A DNA stretch of 11,494 bases from Burkholderiales bacterium (GCA_025354075.1 JANXNO010000181.1:1-11494), one strand, 5' to 3'. Shown: positions 1 through 6,851, counted from the first letter of the stretch. Translations and numbers: made by a program. The notes: generated by a model from the letters alone, not told the origin.

Positions 1-783
1 AACGCTTGGGTCAATCCGCTCGCCATCAAGGACGGCAAGGACGAGCGCCAGATGCAGGGCTTCTGGCAGCAGCCGCACGACGCACAATGGGGCTACACCG
101 TGCCCAATCTGCTCGCCGAATACGCGATGCGCAATACCCACGTCCCGGTCGGCCCGTGGCGCGGCGTAAACACCAATCAGAACGGTGTGTACTCCGAGTG
201 CTTCATGGACGAATGCGCCAAAGCCGCAGGCAAAGACCCGCTCGAATTCCGTCGCGCGCTACTGAAAAATCATCCTAAACATTTGGCGGTGTTGAACGCT
301 GCCGCTGCGAAATTCGACTGGAACAAACCGCTCGCACCGGGCCGCCATAAAGGCATCGCGCAGTTTATGGGCTACGCGAGTTACTCCGCCGCCGCAGCCG
401 AGGTCAGCGTGAGCCCGAAAGGGGAAATCAAGGTGCATCGCATGGCCTTCGCCCTCAACAGCGGCCACGTCGTCAACCCTGATCAGGTCGCGGCCCAAAT
501 CGAAGGCTCCGTCGCGTTCGCTCTAAGCGCGATGTTCTACGGCGAAGTCACGGTAGAAAACGGTCGCATGAAGGAGCTCAATTTCGACACGTATCGCCTG
601 CTCAAGCTCGCCGAAATGCCGAAGGTAGAGACTGTGCTGGTGCCGACGTTTGACTTCTGGGGCGGCGTGGGCGAACCCACGATTTGCGTGGTCGGACCAG
701 CGGTTTTGAATGCCGTGTTTGCAGCAACCGGAAAGCCGATTCGTAATTTGCCGCTTAAGAATGAGGGGTATACGTTTACTTGA
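1..783 (+). CDS. Molybdopterin-binding subunit of a xanthine dehydrogenase-family oxidoreductase, C-terminal part
   Basis: The reading frame is open from the first base and ends at TGA 781-783, so the 5' part lies outside the window; 260 residues are visible. The motif GPWRGVNTNQNG, followed by a helix rich in D/E/K and 'DPLEFRRALL', is typical of the large molybdenum-cofactor subunit of isoquinoline 1-oxidoreductase/nicotinate dehydrogenase-like enzymes. 'GGVGEPTICVVGPAVLNAV' near the end carries the conserved GxGEP glutamate (visible residue ~225), the usual catalytic base of this family. These enzymes hydroxylate N-heterocycles or oxidise aldehydes together with a 2Fe-2S subunit, which would lie upstream. 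The substrate cannot be told from this fragment. The end reads as a normal family C-terminus, so only the start is missing. No functional link with the box genes is visible. Confidence 0.9.
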   Translation, partial: NAWVNPLAIKDGKDERQMQGFWQQPHDAQWGYTVPNLLAEYAMRNTHVPVGPWRGVNTNQNGVYSECFMDECAKAAGKDPLEFRRALLKNHPKHLAVLNAAAAKFDWNKPLAPGRHKGIAQFMGYASYSAAAAEVSVSPKGEIKVHRMAFALNSGHVVNPDQVAAQIEGSVAFALSAMFYGEVTVENGRMKELNFDTYRLLKLAEMPKVETVLVPTFDFWGGVGEPTICVVGPAVLNAVFAATGKPIRNLPLKNEGYTFT

Positions 784-861
784 AAGGGTTATCGGTTGAT
801 GTGAGTAGCGCGCAAATGCTATTGGCCGAAGTGGGTTCGCGTGATGAACGTTCTAGGGACG

Positions 862-1326
862 TCAAGCAGCTAACGGGGTGATTGTGACTATTTCGATAAT
901 GACCTCCTGCGGTAAGTGAGCCAAGGCTGGAACTACTAAGATCACCTCGTCATCGTCCGGAACACTCGGTACACAGAATTGGGAGACTACGAACTCGGTA
1001 ATTCCGTGGTGTGACAGGATCGCTCGATCAATCTTAAACACATAACCGCCCGCTCTGCCGCTTCTACCTCGTGTGTAGAAAATCGCGCGATCCAAGTAAG
1101 GAGTCGTGGATATGCCGGACGTTGGAAAACCTTCTTGGTGTAGCTGATGTCGGATCACAGCGTTGGTTGAGGTCGAATCCCAAGTCGCGCCACTATCCCA
1201 CTTAAAGCTAGGCGCTTCCCAGTGCAACGTATAAGCAAATGGTCCTTGGATCTTCGGTGTCAACACGCCGCCGTTGGCATCGTGGAATGCTTTCGATGCG
1301 CCTCGATATAGGAACTGGGAGCCCAT
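862..1326 (-). CDS. Putative ADP-ribosyltransferase-fold protein behind a BrnTA pair
   Basis: This is a 154-residue protein that I do not recognise as a named family. It shows the spaced landmarks of the R-S-E class of ADP-ribosyltransferases (cholera/pierisin/scabin-like). YRG is at 7-9 (Arg8, the NAD-binding arginine position) and 'GISTTP' at 71-76 (the STS-like motif). A hydrophobic strand 'GGYVFKID' follows at 93-100. An acidic 'DDDEVILV' at 124-131 is where the [E/Q]-x-E motif belongs, with Glu127 as candidate catalytic residue and Asp125 in place of the usual E/Q. A final 'LPQEVIIEI' resembles the closing strand of such domains. There is no signal peptide or membrane segment. The start ATG at 1326 has GGTAGG a few bases upstream. 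It follows brnA by 35 bp on the same strand, so co-transcription is likely. The fold is an inference from motif order; target and activity are unknown. It could also be a domain trimmed from a larger effector. Confidence 0.6.
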   Translation of the reverse strand: MGSQFLYRGASKAFHDANGGVLTPKIQGPFAYTLHWEAPSFKWDSGATWDSTSTNAVIRHQLHQEGFPTSGISTTPYLDRAIFYTRGRSGRAGGYVFKIDRAILSHHGITEFVVSQFCVPSVPDDDEVILVVPALAHLPQEVIIEIVTITPLAA

Positions 1327-1361
1327 AATCGCCTACCGTGTTCCGTCGAAGCGCCGCACAG

Positions 1362-1571
1362 TTACTGCCAATTGAGATTCAACTTTCGTTGCGACGCCGC
1401 GCAATCTCGCAGATAAAGATTGATCAGGCTTTGATAGGGGATGCCGACACCCTCAGAGATTGTCTTAAAGTACGTGATCGACTCTTCATCCAGTCGAATG
1501 GTTATCTGCTTCTTGAGCTGCGAAGCGTAGGGATTCTTACGTGATTTCGAGAAGTCATATTCTTTGCGCAT
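1362..1571 (-). CDS. brnA: BrnA family antitoxin (ribbon-helix-helix)
   Basis: This 69-residue protein opens with 'MRKEYDFSKSRKNPYA', the characteristic BrnA N-terminus. A ribbon-helix-helix DNA-binding unit follows: strand 'KKQITIRLDE' (20-29), helix 'SITYFKTISEGVG', then 'IPYQSLINLYLRDCAAS' (44-60). BrnA proteins bind and neutralise the BrnT ribonuclease toxin and repress their own promoter. The start lies 9 bp after the brnT stop, and the Shine-Dalgarno-like AAAGGTG overlaps that stop codon, indicating tight translational coupling. The gene order toxin then antitoxin is the usual one for brnTA. Full length, with no sign of decay. Confidence 0.9.
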   Translation of the reverse strand: MRKEYDFSKSRKNPYASQLKKQITIRLDEESITYFKTISEGVGIPYQSLINLYLRDCAASQRKLNLNWQ

Positions 1572-1580
1572 GCGACACCT

Positions 1581-1862
1581 TTATGGATAAGCCTTTGACT
1601 CGCGCGTTGACGCCTTACGAGCAGAAACGATGCGGATGATGTTGCCTTCACCTCGATAGCAATGGCAGACAAGGAGCAGCCGAAGTGAATTGCTCAGACC
1701 GAGAAGAACGAATCGCTCTTCATCATCTGAATGATCGGGATCGTCAATTAAACGAGCGCGATCATCGAGGAAGACTGACCGCGCTTCTTCAAAAGAAACG
1801 CCATGCTTCTTAAGATTGGCGGCTGCCTTCCGATCATCCCATTCAAATCGAAGTGAACTCAT
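1581..1862 (-). CDS. brnT: BrnT family type II toxin (ribonuclease)
   Basis: A 93-residue protein with the BrnT signature. It starts 'RFEWDDRKAAANLKKHGVSF' (5-24), continues 'EEARSVFLDD', an acidic 'DPDHSDDEERFVLLG' segment, and ends with 'IRIVSARKASTRESKAY' (76-92). BrnT is a RelE-fold ribonuclease that blocks translation; BrnA is its partner. The arginine and the terminal R..A...E...Y residues expected in the active site are present, so it looks intact. No convincing ribosome binding site precedes ATG 1862. A short upstream reading frame (2050-1859) ends in an ATGA overlap with this start, which could give coupling but may be chance. The gene sits in a lower-GC stretch between unrelated metabolic genes, consistent with horizontal acquisition. 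Confidence 0.9.
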   Translation of the reverse strand: MSSLRFEWDDRKAAANLKKHGVSFEEARSVFLDDRARLIDDPDHSDDEERFVLLGLSNSLRLLLVCHCYRGEGNIIRIVSARKASTRESKAYP

Positions 1863-2067
1863 TGCGCAATTTTAACTACAACGTAGTGCGGTAGGTCGGA
1901 AAAGCGAAGCGCCTTGCGACAATCGGGATTCTGCCAGTTCACACAAGCGTAGGAAGGCGCTTCGATTTTCCGAGCTACGCTTTCGCTAGTACAAATTGTT
2001 CGTTTGTATTCGTATACCCGACCAAAACCATCGCAGCTCAGCCTCGGCACCTAAAATCGCATGCAAC
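1863..2067. promoter_or_regulatory. Divergent control region between brnT and the EamA gene
   Basis: About 205 bp separates the divergent starts of brnT (1862) and the permease (2068). Close to brnT are the palindromes ATTGCGCAAT (1861-1870, spanning the start codon) and ACTAC-aac-GTAGT (1875-1887). Further out is TACAAA-n7-TTTGTA (1990-2008). The two near brnT are candidate BrnA operators because BrnA autorepresses, but the actual site is not established here. I see no strong -35/-10 pair for either direction. A 63-codon frame (2050-1859, minus, GTG start directly after a stop) fills most of the region. It resembles no family I know and is not annotated as a gene. Confidence 0.4.
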
Positions 2068-3012
2068 ATGCAACCTCTCTCATCCGCCGCGCAGGACAGG
2101 CGCGCCGGAATCGCTCTCGCCGCTGCACTTGCGATCATCGTGATCTGGGGCGTCAACTTCACCGTCCAGAAGTACGTCTACTCCGCCACCGGGCCGGGTG
2201 GATTTTTGTTTGCGCGTTATCTGATCATGCCGGCGTGTGCGGTGGCTTTGCTGTTTCGCACTTACGGCACGAAGTGGCCACGCGTGTCGCGCAGCGATTG
2301 GTGGACGTTGGCGCGGCTTGGCATTGCCGGGCACTCTTTGCATGTAAGCATGGTGACCTTCGGCATTCACTGGTCGACCGCGTTTTCAAGCTCGTTGATC
2401 CTTGCCTGCGGGCCGATTTTTACGCTGCTGATCTTGCGGCTGATGGGTGTTGAACATCTCAAGCGTGCGCAGGTGACTGGCGTGGCGATTGCGTTCGCCG
2501 GGGTTCTCGTTTTTCTCTCGGACAAATTGCTGGCGAGCAACTGGACGGCATCTGGCGGCGACCTGTTTCTGCTGGTCGCAGCGAGCTTCTTTTCGTATTA
2601 CACGGTGGCTGCGAAACCGATGATTGAGCGCCTTGGCGGCGTGGTGACGATGACGTACGCAGTGTTGATCGGTAGCATTCCAGTAGTACTGTTTTCGATG
2701 CCCGCCGGGCTCGCTGTGAACTGGGCGGAGGTACCGCTCACCGTATGGATTGCGATGATCTGGGGCGTGACGGTGTCGGCGTTCATGGGCTGGCTTGTGT
2801 GGGGCTGGGTGAACAGCGTGCGCGGTGTGGCGCGCACGGCACCGCTCATGTACCTGATGCCGCCCGTCGCGGGCCTTGTGGCATGGGCGTTCGCGGGCGA
2901 GCACTACACGACGATCAAGCTCGTCGGCGCGGCGGTGACGCTGGGTGGCGTGGCGATTGCGCAGTTTGCAGGCGCACCTGCGTCGCGTGAGGCGGGGCCG
3001 GTGATCGACTGA
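2068..3012 (+). CDS. EamA/DMT family permease
   Basis: A 314-residue, strongly hydrophobic protein with two EamA-like repeats (about 13-150 and 165-300) and roughly ten transmembrane helices, the drug/metabolite transporter topology. The first helix contains 'IVIWGVNFTVQKY', the typical W-G-x-N-F motif of this family. The last helices contain 'PLMYLMPPVAGLVAW' and 'GAAVTLGGVAIAQF'. Members export amino acids, metabolites or drugs across the inner membrane; the substrate cannot be inferred. I chose ATG 2068 rather than an upstream TTG at 1996, because the hydrophobic core begins 12 residues after 2068 and the upstream stretch is unlike any EamA N-terminus. No clear ribosome binding site is visible. 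It is monocistronic and convergent with the substrate-binding protein gene downstream. Confidence 0.88.
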   Translation: MQPLSSAAQDRRAGIALAAALAIIVIWGVNFTVQKYVYSATGPGGFLFARYLIMPACAVALLFRTYGTKWPRVSRSDWWTLARLGIAGHSLHVSMVTFGIHWSTAFSSSLILACGPIFTLLILRLMGVEHLKRAQVTGVAIAFAGVLVFLSDKLLASNWTASGGDLFLLVAASFFSYYTVAAKPMIERLGGVVTMTYAVLIGSIPVVLFSMPAGLAVNWAEVPLTVWIAMIWGVTVSAFMGWLVWGWVNSVRGVARTAPLMYLMPPVAGLVAWAFAGEHYTTIKLVGAAVTLGGVAIAQFAGAPASREAGPVID

Positions 3013-3170
3013 CGCCCCGACGCATCTGGTAGGTCTCATCTGGGCATTGCGCGATCCAGCGATCAAAAAGGCGCGCGAACTGTGCAAATTTTTGGGTGTG
3101 CCGGGAGAGTGTGTCGAGGGTGTGCATCCCGGCATCGCGATTAACGAATGACTGACGTTCAACGGCCAGG

Positions 3171-4982
3171 CTATTTGCTGACCGGTATCGGCCCCACGTC
3201 CACGTACTCCCATGTGTCATGCGAAATCGGGTGCTTCTTGAAACCCATCAACCAGGGTTGTTCCAGCGTGTACTGAATGTCGTTCCACGGCGCGATCCAC
3301 GGCGCGTAATACTTCACGATGTCTTCCATTTGCGTGATGAGTTGCGCGCGCGCCGGGCTGTTTGGCATTGAGCGGATCTTGTCGTAGCGGTCGTCGAATT
3401 CCTTGAACTGAAAGCGCGCATAGTTTTCGCCGCCCGGTTTGGCGTTGCCACTGATCAGCGACTGAAGGAAATTCTCCGCGTCCGGGTAGTCCGCGTTCCA
3501 GCCTTCGAGTGTCATTTTGCCTTTGCCTTCTCGGGCGGCTTTGCGCATGTCGGGCGTTTTCATGGTCTCAATCGCGAGCTTGATGCCGATGCCGTCCATC
3601 GATTTTTTCCACAGCTCCGCGAGTTGGCGTTGCAGCAGTGAAGTGCGAGCAACGTACGGGACGACGAGGGGCGAACCGTCGGGCATTTCGCGATAGCCGT
3701 CGCCATCGCGATCCTTGTAGCCAAAGCGATCCAGCAGTGCGCGAGCCAGCTCGGGATCGTATTGATGCGAACGCCCGCGCTGCGCTTGATGGCCCACCAC
3801 ATTGGGTGGTGTGACGCCGTTGGCGGGCACTGCGTCGCCACGATAGATCACGCGAATCTGCTCATCCAGTGGGAAGCCCATCGATATGGCACGGCGCAGG
3901 GCGATCTTGTCGGGGGTATAGCCGCCAACGGTCGGGTCAGTCATGTTGAACATGGTGTACCAGACGTTCGGCGTTTGTCGCTTCTCAAGGCGGATTCCCT
4001 TGCTTGCGAACTCGGGCTTCAGAGTGTCGCCGTCTTTGGCAACGTTGGTCATTGATGCTGGCAGTTGCGTCAGATAATCGTGCTGGCCGGAGATAAACGA
4101 CAGCCACTGCGCCTGGCCTTCTTCGATGGTGTAAATCTCCACGCGACCCACTGCGGGCACGGGCTTGCCGGTCATGGCTTTAATCGCTGCCTGATCTTCA
4201 GGTGCGCTGGACGTCCAGTCCCATACGTCTTTGCGATAGTTGGGGTTAGCGACGAGCACCGTGGTGCTGCCGCGTTTGTACTCGTCACGCTTCAGCTGAA
4301 AGGGCCCGGTGCCGACTGGATGGCTGCCGATATCGAGTCCGTACATGTCGACCACCTCGCGCGCAGCCGCACCGGTGCTGGGCATGGCGAGAATGTAGGT
4401 AAAGTTGTAGTCGGTCGCAGTGAGTTTGATGCGCAACGTGTAACGATCCACAACCTCAAGCCCCGGTAGCGGCGTGTCGTAGTCAAACTTGCCCGACGCG
4501 ACGGCGGCAGCGCGGGCTTCATCGCCACCGATCAACTTGCCTTCAATCAAAAATTGCCAGGGCGATTTGACCTTCGGGTCGAGCAGGCGTTTGATCGAAT
4601 ACGCGTAGTCGGCAGCCGTCAATTCGCGCTGTTTGCCGTTGAACGCGGCGTCGTCAGCGAAGAAAATTCCCGGCTTGATTTTGCACAGAAACGTTGCGCC
4701 GTTGTCGCTGACTACCGGCAATGCCTCCAGCGTGCGCGGTACCAGTTTGACAGGGCGCGCAAGGTAGTGATAGCGCAGCATTGGCTCAATGATGCGCTCG
4801 CCAATGCTCTGCGAAATCTCGTCCGACGCGAAGGCGTTGTCGTAGCTCGTCTCAGCCGTGCTGAACGAGAGACGCAGGGTCTTGCCAGGATCAGCGCTGT
4901 GGACGGGTGCTGACAGCAGCGCGGCATACGTGGCACCGATTGCCGCGAACCGCAGCAGAACGTTTGAAAACTTCATCATCAT
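3171..4982 (-). CDS. Family-5 ABC transporter substrate-binding protein (oligopeptide-type), periplasmic
   Basis: A 603-residue protein of the SBP_bac_5 (DppA/OppA) family. Residues 1-30 (MMMKFSNVLLRFAAIG...VHSA) form a Sec signal peptide with cleavage near 'HSA|DPG' and no lipobox cysteine. The mature part shows family features: 'ITAADYAYSIKRLLDP'-like segment (ELTAADYAYSIKRLLDP, ~120-136), 'HPVGTGPFQLK' (~221-231), and 'FGYKDRDGDGYREMPDG' (~420-436). The last contains a DxDGD loop that may bind calcium. It probably captures peptides or other solutes for an ABC importer, but no permease or ATPase gene lies nearby, so it is an orphan. An ATG at 5030 would add 16 residues before the signal peptide. 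I prefer the ATG cluster at 4982-4974, which puts the basic n-region first. It ends convergent to the EamA gene and starts divergent to the TRIC gene. Confidence 0.88.
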   Translation of the reverse strand: MMMKFSNVLLRFAAIGATYAALLSAPVHSADPGKTLRLSFSTAETSYDNAFASDEISQSIGERIIEPMLRYHYLARPVKLVPRTLEALPVVSDNGATFLCKIKPGIFFADDAAFNGKQRELTAADYAYSIKRLLDPKVKSPWQFLIEGKLIGGDEARAAAVASGKFDYDTPLPGLEVVDRYTLRIKLTATDYNFTYILAMPSTGAAAREVVDMYGLDIGSHPVGTGPFQLKRDEYKRGSTTVLVANPNYRKDVWDWTSSAPEDQAAIKAMTGKPVPAVGRVEIYTIEEGQAQWLSFISGQHDYLTQLPASMTNVAKDGDTLKPEFASKGIRLEKRQTPNVWYTMFNMTDPTVGGYTPDKIALRRAISMGFPLDEQIRVIYRGDAVPANGVTPPNVVGHQAQRGRSHQYDPELARALLDRFGYKDRDGDGYREMPDGSPLVVPYVARTSLLQRQLAELWKKSMDGIGIKLAIETMKTPDMRKAAREGKGKMTLEGWNADYPDAENFLQSLISGNAKPGGENYARFQFKEFDDRYDKIRSMPNSPARAQLITQMEDIVKYYAPWIAPWNDIQYTLEQPWLMGFKKHPISHDTWEYVDVGPIPVSK

Positions 4983-5053
4983 GGCAAAAAAACTTTTGGC
5001 GTTGTGCTCGCAGTCTATTTGAATGTGCATATCGGGAGCCGTGGAGGCTCATA

Positions 5054-5116
5054 GTGGAAGCGATTCCATCGCGACTGGTGCGTTGCACGGGTACGTCGCG
5101 ATGGAATCGCTCCCAC
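5054..5116. repeat. REP doublet (REPIN-like inverted repeat)
   Basis: Two 22-nt arms, 5054-5075 and 5095-5116, are inverted copies matching at 21 of 22 positions, separated by 19 nt. Each arm itself holds a small hairpin (GCGAT-tcc-ATCGC) between a GTGGRAGC head and a TCGCGAC tail, the architecture of bacterial REP sequences. The inner 19 nt includes GTGC-gtt-GCAC (5078-5088). It lies in the divergent gap between the substrate-binding protein and TRIC genes, so it could shape mRNA 5' ends. REP doublets are mobilised by RAYT (TnpA-REP) transposases, none of which is in this window. Confidence 0.8.
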
Positions 5117-5162
5117 AGTCAAGCGGCATCACTCCACGTGCGTTTGAAAGAAAATCACGGAC

Positions 5163-5807
5163 ATGAGCCCCATCGTCTCGCAAACACTCTCCACCGCGCA
5201 AACCTTTGTCGAAGTGGCGGCCACGGCTGCGTTTGCACTGTCCGGCGTGATCGAGGCCGCACGCAAACGGCTGGACGCGGTGGGCGTGACGGTGGTGGCC
5301 TGCCTCGCTGCGTTCGGTGGCGGCACGCTGCGTGACATCCTGCTCGACCGGCGACCGTTCTTTTGGGTGGCGCATACGTGGTACGTGTGGGCGGTGCTCG
5401 CGTTGTGCGTGGGTGCGATGCTGACGCTGCGCTCAAAGCACTTCAAGGTCACCGAGCGCGCGATGTTGTGGCCCGACGCGCTGGGGCTTGGCCTGTTCGC
5501 AGCCAGCGGCGCGCAAATCGCGATGGACGCGCAGATGCCGTCGCTGATCGCGGTGGTGATGGGTGTGGTGACCGCTGTGTTCGGCGGCGTGCTGCGTGAC
5601 GTCGTTTGCAACGAGATCCCGTCCGCGTTTCGCGATCATCGGCCTTATGCGGTGTGCGCGTTTGCGGGCGGCTGGGCGGTGGTTGGAGTGGACTTGTTGG
5701 GCGCGTCGCCCACGGTTGCGGTGATGACCGGCGCGTTGGTCGCCACGCTGTCAAGGCTGCTCGCAATTCGCTTTGACTGGCGGCTGCCTGCGTGGCGATC
5801 CGAATAA
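5163..5807 (+). CDS. TRIC/UPF0126 family membrane protein (trimeric intracellular cation channel type)
   Basis: A 214-residue integral membrane protein with the two internal repeats of the UPF0126/TRIC family. Each repeat carries a glycine-rich break inside a helix: 'FGGGTLRDILLDRRPFFW' (51-68) and 'FGGVLRDVVCNEIP' (140-153). About seven transmembrane helices are expected. Bacterial and archaeal TRIC homologues form trimeric potassium-permeable channels; some bacterial members have been linked to uptake of small metabolites, so the physiological role is open. ATG 5163 puts the first helix at residues ~15-31 and has only a weak ribosome binding site (GAAAG upstream). Length is normal. It stands alone, divergent from the substrate-binding protein gene and convergent with the hydrolase. 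Confidence 0.88.
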   Translation: MSPIVSQTLSTAQTFVEVAATAAFALSGVIEAARKRLDAVGVTVVACLAAFGGGTLRDILLDRRPFFWVAHTWYVWAVLALCVGAMLTLRSKHFKVTERAMLWPDALGLGLFAASGAQIAMDAQMPSLIAVVMGVVTAVFGGVLRDVVCNEIPSAFRDHRPYAVCAFAGGWAVVGVDLLGASPTVAVMTGALVATLSRLLAIRFDWRLPAWRSE

Positions 5808-5965
5808 CAATTCAGGCATCAGCTTTTACGTAAAAGCGTTCATTAATAAAGGCGCAGGCCAACAATAGTTAATAAGTCGACTTTAAGCGATTTGATGGCT
5901 TAAGCCCATATGGAATGGGCGATTCAATGGCGAGCTATAACGCCATGCTTGTCCTGAAGACGACG
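5808..5965. other. Convergent intergenic region with three palindromes
   Basis: The gap between the stops of the TRIC gene and the alpha/beta hydrolase is AT-richer than its flanks. It contains a perfect 16-nt palindrome GCTTTTACGTAAAAGC (5822-5837). It also holds GGCTTAAGCC (5897-5906) and the overlapping hairpin GCCCAT-n5-ATGGGC (5904-5920). None is followed by a clear T-run, so I cannot call a standard intrinsic terminator, although a transcription-end function for one of them is plausible given the convergent genes. No gene is seen here. Confidence 0.45.
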
Positions 5966-6754
5966 TTACGCCGCGATGAATTTCGCTACCGCATTGACAA
6001 CTGACTGCGGTTGATCACGATGCGGCGAATGACCGCAATTTTCGAGTTTGATGAGCTGCGCGTGCAGCACCGCGTGGGTAATGCCGTCGATTTGCGCCAT
6101 CGTTCCGTATTCGTCGTTCACGCCCTGAATGGCGAGCAATGGGCAGGTGATTAGTGGCAACAACGCCTCGATATTCCACTGGCGAAATCGCGGGTTGAGC
6201 CAAATGTCGTTCCATCCCCAGAATGCGGAATCCGCATCGTTGTGATAGCGGGCGAGCTTTGATCTCAGATCGGTTTGCAGGTAGGTTTCTCGGGTTTGCG
6301 CGATGCTTGTGACGGAGATGTCTTCAACAAAAATGTGCGGTGCAGCGACGATGACGCCCCCTACGCTTTGCGGGAAAAGTGCAGCATGAATCAGCGCAAT
6401 TGAGCCACCGTCGCTGTGGCCGAACAGCCATGGTTTATGGCGCGAGGCATCGACGCCGACCGCTTCGAGCATCGCTGGCAATACGTCGCGCGCCTGTACG
6501 TGCATGAAGTCCACTCCCCACGTTTCGTTATGGGGGCGCGGGGTTGATTTGCCGTAACCAGGGCGCGAATAAACGAGGCCGCGTGCGCCGATGGCGTCGC
6601 AAAGCCTGGCGGGAAAGTCTCGCCACATGGCGACTGAACCGAGGCCTTCGTGCAGGAAGACGATCAGCGGTGCGTTAGCGTCGGCACTGCCGATGAACGT
6701 GTATTCGATGGCGAGTTCGCGACCATCTACGCTGAGCTGGACGATTGAAGTCAT
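5966..6754 (-). CDS. Alpha/beta hydrolase downstream of benzoate-CoA ligase
   Basis: A 262-residue alpha/beta hydrolase. Visible landmarks are the oxyanion segment 'FLHEGLGSVAMW' (33-44), the nucleophile elbow GHSDGG (112-117, Ser114), an acid in 'GVNDEYG' (Asp214 or Glu215), and the histidine in 'NCGHSPH' (His242). The triad is therefore complete. It follows benzoate-CoA ligase on the same strand, and hydrolases of this kind are often found in box clusters. A thioesterase or lactonase-like role in aromatic-CoA metabolism is possible, but the substrate is not shown by the sequence. The longest frame starts at 6835, but its first 27 residues are encoded by an inverted repeat element. I therefore take ATG 6754 ('MTSIVQLSVDG'), which begins at the first family-like strand. 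Confidence 0.87.
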   Translation of the reverse strand: MTSIVQLSVDGRELAIEYTFIGSADANAPLIVFLHEGLGSVAMWRDFPARLCDAIGARGLVYSRPGYGKSTPRPHNETWGVDFMHVQARDVLPAMLEAVGVDASRHKPWLFGHSDGGSIALIHAALFPQSVGGVIVAAPHIFVEDISVTSIAQTRETYLQTDLRSKLARYHNDADSAFWGWNDIWLNPRFRQWNIEALLPLITCPLLAIQGVNDEYGTMAQIDGITHAVLHAQLIKLENCGHSPHRDQPQSVVNAVAKFIAA

Positions 6755-6761
6755 GGGGTCT

Positions 6762-6851
6762 CGTAGGATGGGTACCCGGTGCCCACAGTTACTGCGCGAA
6801 ATGGAAGGATTCGTTTGCCAACGGTTGGTGGGCACGGGTGCCCACCCTACG
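6762..6851. repeat. REP-like imperfect inverted repeat between ligase and hydrolase genes
   Basis: The left arm 6762-6786 and right arm 6828-6851 are imperfect inverted copies, sharing the head CGTAGG and the GTGCCCAC tail. The right arm is itself nearly palindromic (GGTGGGCAC-gg-GTGCCCACC, 6827-6846). The arrangement is that of a REP doublet, and its sequence differs from the element at 5054. It fills most of the 110 bp between the stop of the ligase and the start of the hydrolase. It would form a strong RNA hairpin in the shared transcript and so could lower or uncouple expression of the hydrolase. Confidence 0.75.

Noticed and set aside
2386..3213. 275-codon minus-strand frame over the EamA gene
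   Set aside because: Arg/His-rich shadow of the plus-strand permease, which has clear family motifs.
4983..5030. Upstream start (ATG 5030) for the substrate-binding protein
   Set aside because: It would place 16 polar residues before the signal peptide and has no ribosome binding site.
5904..5920. Intrinsic terminator between the TRIC and hydrolase genes
   Set aside because: The hairpin stem is only 6 bp with no following T-run on either strand; recorded as a palindrome only.
6755..6835. 27-residue N-terminal extension of the alpha/beta hydrolase
   Set aside because: Encoded by the REP-like repeat and not resembling a signal peptide or hydrolase N-terminus; the start at 6754 fits the family.
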